Part shown: positions 51,046-58,435 of the stretch, piece by piece
Layout of the letters: each line of letters begins with the position of its first letter
How positions within the stretch are numbered: position 1 is the stretch's first letter
Origin: Candidatus Obscuribacter phosphatis
GTDB taxonomy: Bacteria; Cyanobacteriota; Vampirovibrionia; Obscuribacterales; Obscuribacteraceae
Direction of reading: 5' to 3'
Assembly (NCBI GenBank): GCA_001899315.1
Contig: MOYA01000003.1
Span: 396,369 to 460,368, forward strand
Length of the DNA stretch: 64,000 bases
Translations under genes and position numbers: made by a program
Notes under the pieces: generated by a model
Databases searched by the model: none
Told to the model about the DNA's origin: nothing
What the model saw: only the letters and a program-made list of their open reading frames with translations

Positions 51046-52341
51046 CTATGGTTTTTCAGAATGACAAGCGGGCATAATGAAAGGTCTGCCCAAACGGATA
51101 TCTTGATCTCCTTCGTACGAATCCGGAACTGGAGTAAACCTTGGAAATTCAGCTCGGGGACTAAGTTCTGGCTTTACGCTGCCGGTTGATACATCTTGCA
51201 TGACGTCACGCGTTGAAAGACAATCCACAAATGCGATTCCTTCAGAGAATTGCGCCGCTGTAGAGAACTGCGGGGCGATCACATACTGGCCATCTTCATT
51301 GATGTAGCCCCATCTCTTAGAATCCACTTGGACCGCGGCCAAGCCATCGCTAAAGTTATGTGCATTCTTGAAGACCGGTTTCACAGCAGTCCTTCCGCTC
51401 CGATCGATAAATCCATAGCTTCCGCTTTCCACAATTAGAGCTCGCTCTCCTTCAAATGGAAAGGCAAAGTCATATTTCGGCGGAATTACAAAATCCCCAG
51501 TCTTATCGATGAATCCAAATTTATTGTCTACAGCGATTGGTGCCAATCCTCCCCGAAATATTGAAGGACTCATTAGCGAATGAGGATACTTGGAGTTTCT
51601 TTCGAAACTGCTCAGGGAAACGTTCTCCGATAGATCTAGTCTGCCGAAGCTAAGGTCTTTACGAACGAAGATTGACTTGTCGTGCTGAGGATCTAGGTCT
51701 AATATAACTTTTCCCGTTTTGTCAATGAAACAAAGTCTTTGTCCACGTTGCCATGCAAGTGAAAGACCTTCAGAGTATCCTGATACGAAGTCGTATTTAG
51801 GCTTAACCGCCCATGCGCCAGTCTGATCAATAAACCCAATCTTTCTATCGACCTCTACCGCCGCTAAGCCCTCGGAAAAGCCTGCGGCGCTGTCAAAAAG
51901 ATAGTCGATTTCCAGTTTCCCGGTCCGTCCTATGTAACCGTACTTTCCACTCGAACTAACTGCGGCTAGACCTTCTCGGAAGTTGTGCGCATCTCGAAAT
52001 TTAGCTGGAATAACAAATCTTCCAAGATTGCTTATAAAGCCAAACTGGCTATTTCTTGCTACAGGGGCTAGACTCTCAGAAAATGGCAGAGCATGGCAAA
52101 ATGAATGTCTCATCAATCGACCGTTGATACTAAGGAATCCGGATCTGTCGCCGCCACCAGCTCCAACTAAGGCATAGCCGTACTCAAATCTACTTGCCGG
52201 AGTCATCTTTGAGCCCTTGGGCAACGGAAAAATCAGATCGCCTGATTGCGAGACACATTGCTGGCTAGACGGCTGAGCATGAAGAGACTGTGGGATGACC
52301 GCAGCGCAGACAAGAAACGAAAATATGGTCTTTATCTTCAT
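51046..52341 (-). CDS. secreted WG-repeat protein
   Basis: 431 residues with a signal peptide (TIFSFLVCAAVIPQSLHA). The mature part is a string of WG-type beta repeats, each with a GFI(D/S)xxGxFVI core and an FSEGLAAV turn: QFGFISNLGRFVIPAKF, KYGYIGRTGKLEIDYLF, KIGFIDQTGAWAVKPKYDF, KFGFIDKTGDFVIPPKYDF and more, at least seven in all. WG-repeat proteins are usually exported and thought to bind ligands or partners. I prefer the ATG at 52341 because it places the signal peptide first; a longer frame begins at 52389. Confidence 0.9.
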   Translation of the reverse strand: MKIKTIFSFLVCAAVIPQSLHAQPSSQQCVSQSGDLIFPLPKGSKMTPASRFEYGYALVGAGGGDRSGFLSINGRLMRHSFCHALPFSESLAPVARNSQFGFISNLGRFVIPAKFRDAHNFREGLAAVSSSGKYGYIGRTGKLEIDYLFDSAAGFSEGLAAVEVDRKIGFIDQTGAWAVKPKYDFVSGYSEGLSLAWQRGQRLCFIDKTGKVILDLDPQHDKSIFVRKDLSFGRLDLSENVSLSSFERNSKYPHSLMSPSIFRGGLAPIAVDNKFGFIDKTGDFVIPPKYDFAFPFEGERALIVESGSYGFIDRSGRTAVKPVFKNAHNFSDGLAAVQVDSKRWGYINEDGQYVIAPQFSTAAQFSEGIAFVDCLSTRDVMQDVSTGSVKPELSPRAEFPRFTPVPDSYEGDQDIRLGRPFIMPACHSEKP

Positions 52342-52479
52342 ACTCTCATGCAACACTACAAAGTCAGCTATTGTCAAATCACTGATCACTGAGAGAGGCG
52401 CGTCTTGGTAGATCGTTCATCCCATTCAAGTGCCAAATTGCTCCTCTTCATGTCGCAACCGCTCAACGGAAACTCTGTC

Positions 52480-53070
52480 TCAATCTTTTGTTTCGCTTGG
52501 CTTGACCTCAAATTGTTCTCTGTTTGGTGCCTTTAGCTTTTGGTTCTTTACTTTCTCTATTTTACCTATTAAGGGAGGGCGCTCAGACACTGGGATTGGT
52601 AGTTCCAGATGAAGAGTGGGTTGTGTTTTGCTTGTTATATACAAATTAGAAGCGGCAGCTTCCTGAGGCAATGAATAAAAACAACGGAATCTACGGCTTT
52701 TGCCTGAATCAAGCCTAAACCGCGCAGGTGCGATAGGTTCGCCCGAAAACTTCTTGCCATCTTTCGACATAACCTCTAGCTGTCTAGAGCGCACTAAAAT
52801 TGGATTGTCGCCTTTATTAGTTATGCAGATCAGCAAGAACAGTCCTCTGCTTTCAATGAAGCACTCAGTTGAACCCTTTACATAGAAGAAGTGACTGATG
52901 TTAAAATCCACATCTCCTTGGCTCCATGAGAGGCCTAGAGGCCTCCAACCCACCGATTTATCACGAGGATCATTCATGTCGGCGAGTACTCTTTGAGGAA
53001 AAGATACTGAAATGGACAAACTAGAGAAGACTAGCAGTAGTGATAACAAAATGCGCGATTGGCGTGTCAT
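52480..53070 (-). CDS. secreted hypothetical protein
   Basis: 196 residues with a signal peptide (ILLSLLLVFSSLSISVSFP). The mature part looks beta-rich (GLFLLICITNKGDNPILVRS, SRRFRCFYSLPQEAAASN), perhaps an immunoglobulin-like fold, ending in a Lys/Pro-rich tail. Not recognised. The ATG at 53070 follows GGGA by eight bases; an ATG at 53085 is the alternative. It lies in the accessory-looking stretch with similar exported proteins on the same strand. Confidence 0.65.
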   Translation of the reverse strand: MTRQSRILLSLLLVFSSLSISVSFPQRVLADMNDPRDKSVGWRPLGLSWSQGDVDFNISHFFYVKGSTECFIESRGLFLLICITNKGDNPILVRSRQLEVMSKDGKKFSGEPIAPARFRLDSGKSRRFRCFYSLPQEAAASNLYITSKTQPTLHLELPIPVSERPPLIGKIEKVKNQKLKAPNREQFEVKPSETKD

Positions 53071-53295
53071 AAACAGGTCCCTCATGTATCTATCACTGAT
53101 TGATAGTTGCAGATAAAATCTCGAAGTCTCCCTTTAGGGCTTTGATTCTTCAAAGGGGTTTAGGTGGGTCTGCCTCTAGCCCCAAATCTTTCCAAGCTGC
53201 GTTCTGCTCCTTGTGGACAAGCTCCAGTTATAATGCCCGAACTTTTCACTACCTTACCTTGCTCAATCGAGACAAGTCAAACCAATATCGGAACC

Positions 53296-53802
53296 CTATT
53301 GATTGCCCTTATCGCTGAAACCCGTTTTGCAGGCAAAGATGGAATCAATAGTTAGCGTTACTGTGCTCGGACCGTTGACGCACCAGAGACGAATGCTCTG
53401 AGTTTGACACCCAAGCTTAGCTCCGTTGTCGAGCAGCACGCGATTCCATTCATTCATCGTCAGGTGCGGCAATGCCAACCGAATAACTGGCGTTTCGCCC
53501 TTTGCATCACTGCAAAAATCAATAAGATACTCACCACTGGAAATATTCTCATTTGGCTTAATGAAGAACGCTAATTGATCGTAATCACTCACATCTTGTA
53601 AGGATGTTCGGAAATAGGCAACTTTCCCACGCATAAAGGCTTTTCCAATTTCAATTGTGCAAGCGCTATCTGATCTTGCCTTTCCAGAAATACCACCAAG
53701 CGTAATGACGTTTTTACTGGGTGTCCATGGCTCGCCGGAAGTGTATATACCCTTAGTTTGAGATGAATCTGCCGGTTGATTCGACCTCGACTGATGTTCG
53801 TT
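53296..53802 (-). pseudogene. beta-sandwich-like domain, in frame with the SAF gene beyond a TGA
   Basis: The frame runs for 168 codons straight after the TGA (53803-53805) of the SAF gene, with no other stop. It encodes a beta-rich domain resembling carbohydrate-binding modules: WTPSKNVITLGGISGKARSD, CTIEIGKAFMRGKVAYF, YDQLAFFIKPNENISSGEYL, VTLTIDSIFACK. The only usable start inside it is ATG 53634, which would delete the first strands of the domain, and no GTG, TTG or CTG lies before it. This suggests that one original gene of about 272 codons was split by a nonsense change, or that the TGA is read through. Confidence 0.6.
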
Positions 53803-54114
53803 TCAACTTGCGGAACCGCTGAGACCTGGCTGGTGATTCTTATGTACGATCACTTGGCCCGCGGCAACGCCTAGTGAAAGCCTACCTGCGGCATCAGCTA
53901 GCGATGTCAGCGCCCCATCTGGGACTTCCTCAACCTTAACCTGCTTTAGGGCAATGGATTCGGATTCTATCACCATGCCGTCTGGTATCGCTATCAATGC
54001 GCAGACAACTGTACGTTTGACCTCTTTCAAGTGAACCGAAACATAGACGAAGTAACCTGCTGCACCCAGCATGCACAAGATCCCTGCCATTAAAGCTTTC
54101 TTTGCGATTTTCAT
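53803..54114 (-). CDS. membrane-anchored SAF-domain protein (CpaB-like)
   Basis: 103 residues. An N-terminal transmembrane segment (LMAGILCMLGAAGYFVYVSV) is followed by a SAF domain: ALIAIPDGMVIESESIALKQ, LADAAGRLSLGVAAGQVIVH. This is the CpaB/FlgA-type fold used in pilus assembly. It ends in a TGA, after which the same frame stays open for 168 codons encoding another domain, so it may be the N-terminal part of a longer protein. Copy B of the dispersed repeat lies 56 bases upstream of its start. Confidence 0.75.
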   Translation of the reverse strand: MKIAKKALMAGILCMLGAAGYFVYVSVHLKEVKRTVVCALIAIPDGMVIESESIALKQVKVEEVPDGALTSLADAAGRLSLGVAAGQVIVHKNHQPGLSGSAS

Positions 54115-54169
54115 ATCCTTTCAGCTATTTTAGACATGTGGTGCAGCACATGGCAGCATTTCTCACCCG

Positions 54170-54232
54170 CGGAACCTGTCAACAACTTTAAGACAGTTTT
54201 CCTTCTTGATTTAGTGTAAATGCTTTTCAGCA
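54170..54232. repeat. dispersed repeat, copy B
   Basis: 63 bases closely matching copy C at 55297 (differences mainly at CCTGTC versus GCCTC and a few single bases). Its right-hand partner segment continues only at 54407, after 174 unrelated bases. Confidence 0.9.
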
Positions 54233-54406
54233 TTTGCCGATTTAATACCTTTAAGGGTACCTCAAAAGGCGCTGAGCGCGTTCCGCCTTTTCAATAACGC
54301 CTTTAGGATGGATCTAGAAGGCGGTTACTAACATTATCAAGATTGCCGGACACAGCCGATAATTGTGATACCATTCGCGATATCTTAAAGCTAAGATAGT
54401 TTAGAA

Positions 54407-54435
54407 AAAGGCTGAGAGCTAGAAAGTGCCGAAAT
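54407..54435. repeat. second segment of the dispersed repeat (detached from copy B)
   Basis: AAAGGCTGAGAGCTAGAAAG plus GTGCCGAAAT continues here; the same segment follows copy C without a gap at 55359-55388. Confidence 0.8.
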
Positions 54436-54712
54436 CGACTAATTCGCTATACCTGCCAAACGCAACAGTGCAAAGTTATTCTGTTCAAGCAAGGCAAAGT
54501 TACGCTGCTCGTAACAGTTCCAGTGTCGACAAGTGAGACGAAAACAGAAACCCGTTCATTTTCACCTCTGTGTATTTCTTATGGTGTCGAAGTAAGTCGA
54601 ACGTTCATGATTATTAAATCGCTCAATCCCTACCGCGGTGCTAGCCATTGTTTCGCGGTTCTTTATCTCCCAGCCACAAGGTGCCGAGGGCTGTAAGCTT
54701 TCCTTCTGCCGG

Positions 54713-54725
54713 GTTTATGGTAAAC
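54713..54725 (+). promoter_or_regulatory. dyad GTTTA-TGG-TAAAC upstream of the antitoxin
   Basis: A perfect five-base dyad with a three-base centre, 31 bases before the antitoxin start. Such sites are commonly bound by the antitoxin to repress its own operon; that role is inferred. Confidence 0.4.
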
Positions 54726-54756
54726 TGTGAACCAGTATCCGTATTGAGAGCCTCTA

Positions 54757-54972
54757 ATGACTCAATCACGCAAGCAAAAACCCACCGTCGCTCAGGTCTT
54801 GAAACTCGTTGATCAACTGACTGACGAGGAACGTGAGCAAGTGATGCACAAACTCAAGGCCGAGGATTTCCGGCGGGATATACAAAAAGGTATAGATGCT
54901 GCTGACCGCGGTGAACTGAAGGACGCGGACGAGGTGATCGCCAGGCTCCGCAAGAAAGCTCAATCACGGTAA
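54757..54972 (+). CDS. type II antitoxin
   Basis: 71-residue acidic/basic helical protein (KPTVAQVLKLVDQLTDEERE, FRRDIQKGIDAADRGELKDA) of the size and pattern of ParD/RelB-type or addiction-module antitoxins; the C-terminal half has the ADEVIARLRKK helix that usually wraps the toxin. It starts at ATG 54757 with a weak GAGCC upstream site. It lies ten bases before the toxin gene. Confidence 0.85.
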   Translation: MTQSRKQKPTVAQVLKLVDQLTDEEREQVMHKLKAEDFRRDIQKGIDAADRGELKDADEVIARLRKKAQSR

Positions 54973-54982
54973 TGACACATTC

Positions 54983-55288
54983 GTGAAACTCCGAATCACT
55001 TCTACCGCCGAACTGGACCTAGAAGAGATAGAAGCATATATCTCAAGTGACAATCCGATTGCAGCAGATCGCTTTCTTGAATTGCTCGCAGAGCGCTTCA
55101 AGCTGATAGCAGAAATGCCGGGCATCGGTCGACGTCGCGACAACTATGCTCGCGGAGCTCGCAGCCTTGCGGAGGGTGACTACGTTATCATCTACCGCGT
55201 GAAAGGCGAATCCTTAGAAATCCTTCGCGTGTTACATGGTGCCCGCGATCCGGAAAGAGTAATTCGAGAAAATCAAATTGAGGATTGA
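54983..55288 (+). CDS. ParE/RelE-family toxin
   Basis: 101 residues with the typical toxin pattern: TSTAELDLEEIEAYISSDNP, LIAEMPGIGRRRDN, SLAEGDYVIIYRVKGESLEI and LRVLHGARDPERVI. The RVLHGARD end is characteristic of ParE-type toxins, which block gyrase in studied cases, while RelE members cut mRNA; the choice here is by pattern. The start is GTG at 54983; the ATG just upstream is out of frame. Genes and order fit a complete type II module. Confidence 0.9.
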   Translation: MKLRITSTAELDLEEIEAYISSDNPIAADRFLELLAERFKLIAEMPGIGRRRDNYARGARSLAEGDYVIIYRVKGESLEILRVLHGARDPERVIRENQIED

Positions 55289-55296
55289 GTAAATAG

Positions 55297-55388
55297 CGGA
55301 ACGCCTCAACAACTTTGAGACAGTTTTCCTTCTTAGTTTAGTGTAAATGCCTTTCAGCAAAGGCTGAGATCTAAAAAAGTGCCGAAAT
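55297..55388. repeat. dispersed repeat, copy C with contiguous second segment
   Basis: The 64-base core (55297-55360) matches copies A and B and runs directly into the 30-base second segment (55359-55388), so this is probably the intact form. It lies between the toxin gene and the convergent gene at 55441. Confidence 0.9.
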
Positions 55389-55440
55389 ACAGAAACTGTC
55401 ACAGGCTCGAACAGAAAAGTTTTCAGCGGTGAAATCACCG

Positions 55441-55881
55441 CTATTTTTTCGCTTGCTCAGAATCGTAGACAACATAAACTCCAGAGGCCGCGGCACCTAG
55501 AATCAAAACCCTTTCGTAACCAAACTCTGCAAAAAACGCTTTATAGTCATTCAAGATCTGCTGAATCCTTTCTTTTTTCATATTCATTATCGGCTTTAAA
55601 AACCAAACAGCCAAAAGTCGTTTGTCTTTCTGCTTTTTCAAAAACAGGTGAATCTGATTTTTTGTAAAGTAGATTGGCTCGTAAGAATCCCTTTCTTTGC
55701 AATAATTTCCAATATAAACATCTATTGCATCTTGTCCTACGCACTCGATTGTCAGGCTAGCCTTAGCGAGAGTGGAGAATACTTTATTGTGCAAAGGATC
55801 TCTTTTTGGAAAAGCTGGATAAAAACGAGACTCAAATGCCAGGCAAGATGGCGCAGATACGAGAGCAAAGACTAGTAGCAT
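55441..55881 (-). CDS. secreted or anchored hypothetical protein
   Basis: About 146 residues. The N-terminus (MLLVFALVSAPSCLAF) reads as a signal peptide, perhaps of a lipoprotein (PSC). The mature part is beta/alpha mixed (SLTIECVGQDAIDVYIGNYC, FTKNQIHLFLKKQKDKR) and ends with GYERVLILGAAASGVYVVYD. Not recognised. The ATG at 55881 has no good ribosome site; a TTG at 55908 with GGGA upstream is the alternative. It lies downstream of the histidine kinase gene on the same strand. Confidence 0.6.
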   Translation of the reverse strand: MLLVFALVSAPSCLAFESRFYPAFPKRDPLHNKVFSTLAKASLTIECVGQDAIDVYIGNYCKERDSYEPIYFTKNQIHLFLKKQKDKRLLAVWFLKPIMNMKKERIQQILNDYKAFFAEFGYERVLILGAAASGVYVVYDSEQAKK

Positions 55882-55960
55882 GATGTACGGGAAGGAAGTA
55901 CCAACCAATAGTTCCCGCAGTCCGGCGGTCTTTTGATCTTGACGGCTTCTCAACAAAAAC

Positions 55961-57451
55961 CTAAGCTTCTTCAACCGGCAGCGCAAACCAAAACCTAGAC
56001 CCTTGGCGCGGGCGGCTATCCACGCCCACTTCGCCACCATGAGACTCAATCACCAGCTTACAGATCGCCAGCCCCAGACCAAAACCTTTAGAGCGCTTTC
56101 CTTCTTTAGACTGATAGAACTTGCTGAAGAGTCTATCTTGGTCTTCTTCACTGATACCAGGTCCCTGATCTTGCACCGAGACCACCAAAAACTCTTGATC
56201 TCGCCCGGTGAAAACAGCTATCGAAGAGCCTTCGGGCGAAAACTTAATGGCGTTGGACAAATAGTTGACCAACACCTGAATCACGCGCGCCCTATCAGCT
56301 GTGACAGTCTCTCTAGTGGTCTCATTGACTATTTGAATATGCTTCTGATTGGCTAGACCGCCCACGCTCTGCAAGGCTTCTTCCACCACATCGCCGATCT
56401 CGACTTCTTCCAAATCTAATTCAAGTCTGCCTGCTTCTAATTTTTCAACTGTAAGCAAGTCGCTAACCAGTGACACCAAGCGAGTGATATTGCGCTTAAT
56501 TGTTTCAACGTGCCTGACTGACGAAGGGCCAAGCTGGGTCTTAGAGTCTTTGGTGAGCAAATCGAGAGCCACCTGCGACGACATCAAAGGCGAACGCAGG
56601 TCGTGAGCCACCATTTCCATGATAGAGCTGCGGTCTTCCTGCGCTTCTCTGATTTTTTGAGCGGCATCGTGCAAAACATTATCTAGATACCAAAGTTCGT
56701 CGCTGCCCGATACCCTGCGGGTTGAAGTTTCACCAGCCGGTAAGCTGCGAGCGTTTTCTACCAGCACAGATAGACGACCGGTGATGTCGCGCAAAAAGAC
56801 CATAACCAGCAAGACCGCTACAACAAAGTTGCCGAGTACACCGTACAAGACAATCTCTTTTACTTTTTCACGAGACTCAGCTTCTTTCTTTCTGACTTTC
56901 TCTAGATATTCGCGCTGTTCTTTCAACAGATGAGTAACTGTGCGGCTCTTAATACCAGCCTGTTTGACAAAAGGTCGCAGCTCTTGCAGGCGCAGCAAGG
57001 TATCGGCATAGTTGGCACCGTCGGCGGGGGGCTCAAGATGCTCAAAACGCTTGAATTCATCCTCAGACATCTCCTTAAGCTCGGTGATAATCTGCTTCAT
57101 GCGAGGATCATCGCCCACAAGCCTTTCCAACTCGTCAAACTCTTTGGCGATTTCGACGCGAGACTCTCGACTGGCGACGGCATACATTTTATTGCCGGTC
57201 ATTATATAGGTGGCCAGATTGCCTGATGCCGTGGCAAAAATAGACATGAGCCAGTTCATGTGCTCGACTATGGTGCTCTGGCGGCGCTCTGAAATAGCGA
57301 GCTGCTCTGCCCTGGTGACCAGATCGCTCAATTGAAAGAAGAAAAAGCTCTCAAGCAAAATGGGCGTCAAAACTAGCGCCAGCCCCTTATGCACGATTTT
57401 AGGAGCAAATCGTCTGCGTTTTGTTGTTTCGCTCGAATTTTCTTCGGACAC
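55961..57451 (-). CDS. sensor histidine kinase with CHASE3-like sensor
   Basis: 496 residues. A first transmembrane segment near 22-42 and a second near 203-220 flank a helical extracytoplasmic domain (NWLMSIFATASGNLATYIMT, EFKRFEHLEPPADGANYADT) like CHASE3. A HAMP-like linker precedes the HisKA motif MVAHDLRSPL with H283. The ATPase boxes are NYLSNAIKFSP, DQGPGIS, LFSKFYQ and GFGLGLAICK. The start is GTG at 57451. It is divergent from the response regulator, which is its likely partner, with a palindrome between. Confidence 0.92.
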   Translation of the reverse strand: MSEENSSETTKRRRFAPKIVHKGLALVLTPILLESFFFFQLSDLVTRAEQLAISERRQSTIVEHMNWLMSIFATASGNLATYIMTGNKMYAVASRESRVEIAKEFDELERLVGDDPRMKQIITELKEMSEDEFKRFEHLEPPADGANYADTLLRLQELRPFVKQAGIKSRTVTHLLKEQREYLEKVRKKEAESREKVKEIVLYGVLGNFVVAVLLVMVFLRDITGRLSVLVENARSLPAGETSTRRVSGSDELWYLDNVLHDAAQKIREAQEDRSSIMEMVAHDLRSPLMSSQVALDLLTKDSKTQLGPSSVRHVETIKRNITRLVSLVSDLLTVEKLEAGRLELDLEEVEIGDVVEEALQSVGGLANQKHIQIVNETTRETVTADRARVIQVLVNYLSNAIKFSPEGSSIAVFTGRDQEFLVVSVQDQGPGISEEDQDRLFSKFYQSKEGKRSKGFGLGLAICKLVIESHGGEVGVDSRPRQGSRFWFALPVEEA

Positions 57452-57463
57452 GGGGCTATCCAG

Positions 57464-57477
57464 ATTACCGTGGTAAT
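57464..57477. promoter_or_regulatory. palindrome between kinase and response regulator
   Basis: ATTACC-GT-GGTAAT is a perfect six-base dyad, 13 bases from the kinase start and 67 from the regulator start. It could be the regulator's autoregulatory site. Confidence 0.45.
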
Positions 57478-57543
57478 TTTCTCATTTATTCAGGGTACGA
57501 TAATAGACAATCAGAAATTGGGCAACTACAAAATTCCAAAATA

Positions 57544-58218
57544 ATGGCAAAAATACTTCTCGTAGAAGACGATCTAGAACTTTCGCAGCGCATGGAAGAC
57601 TGGTTTTCGCTGGAAAACCACAATCTGGAAGTGGTACATAGCGGCGAAGACGCCTTGCAAATGCTCACCAGTTTTGAGTTTGACGTTGTAGTCATGGACT
57701 GGGGGCTGCCCGGCATGACCGGTCTTGAGGTTGTGAAGCAGTACCGTAAACAAGGCGGCGCGGCACCCATAATCTTTTTGACCGGACGCGGCGAAATAGA
57801 CAACCGCGAACAGGGTCTAGACTGCGGTGCCGACGACTATATGGTTAAACCCTTTGATGTGCGGGAGCTATCGGCTCGCATACGTTCGCTTTTGCGGCGC
57901 CCTAAGGGGCTTTTGCCGACCGAACTGGCAATCAAGGGGGTCAAGCTTGAATTAGAGACGCGCACCGTCAAAGTAGGAGAGCAGAGCGCCCATTTGATGC
58001 CCAAGCAATGCGCCCTACTTGAATACCTCATGCGCCACCCCAATCGCCCCTTCGGCGCCAAAGCCCTGCTTGACGCGGTCTGGCCCTCCGATAGCGAAGC
58101 TTCAGAAGACACTGTGCGCACTTGTATGAAAACTCTGCGTCGGCAGCTGTCCACCCTCGGCAAAGAAGATTTCATCAAGACCATGCTTGGTTCAGGTTAT
58201 TTGATTGAAGACAAATAA
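57544..58218 (+). CDS. OmpR-family response regulator
   Basis: 224 residues. The receiver domain has acidic residues E8-D10, phospho-acceptor D52 (VVMDWGLPG), T80 and K102. The C-terminal winged-helix DNA-binding domain (about 127-222) has LMPKQCALLEYLMRHPNRPF, DTVRTCMKTLRRQLSTLG and the GSGYLIED wing. Start at ATG 57544, though the frame is open upstream into the kinase gene. It presumably receives phosphate from the divergent kinase. A hairpin follows at 58235-58263. Confidence 0.94.
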   Translation: MAKILLVEDDLELSQRMEDWFSLENHNLEVVHSGEDALQMLTSFEFDVVVMDWGLPGMTGLEVVKQYRKQGGAAPIIFLTGRGEIDNREQGLDCGADDYMVKPFDVRELSARIRSLLRRPKGLLPTELAIKGVKLELETRTVKVGEQSAHLMPKQCALLEYLMRHPNRPFGAKALLDAVWPSDSEASEDTVRTCMKTLRRQLSTLGKEDFIKTMLGSGYLIEDK

Positions 58219-58234
58219 GATGTCTAGATAGTAA

Positions 58235-58263
58235 TTGGCTGGCGTTTTTTAGGCGCCAGCCAA
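58235..58263. other. ten-base hairpin downstream of the response regulator
   Basis: TTGGCTGGCG (58235-58244) pairs with 58254-58263 around a loop of six T and AGG. The T-run is in the loop, not after the stem, so it may be an attenuator or a weak terminator. Confidence 0.5.
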
Positions 58264-58435
58264 GCTCCCCCAAGGAAACTTTCGATTGATTTCAAAGAGT
58301 GTCAGCTCATCTCTTTGTGACTAGAGAGTACGATCTCAAACGTAAAAGATTCGTGAAACGGCCAAGGCATCTTATAATCGCCCAAAGAAAGCTTTAGACA
58401 GGCAAGAAAGGCAAGGGACCGGCAACTTGGAATAT

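Larger units (their letters stand above)
54233..54756. other. intergenic region upstream of the toxin-antitoxin pair
   Basis: A gap of more than 500 bases. It holds a hairpin-forming AAAAGGCG...CGCCTTTT near 54257-54285, a 29-base segment at 54407-54435 that recurs at 55359-55388 directly behind repeat copy C, and a dyad before the antitoxin gene. No reading frame is convincing. Confidence 0.5.

Noticed and set aside
53100-53318. Plus-strand frame of 72 codons in a gap
   Set aside because: No ribosome site, no motif, and its end overlaps the antisense beta-sandwich frame.
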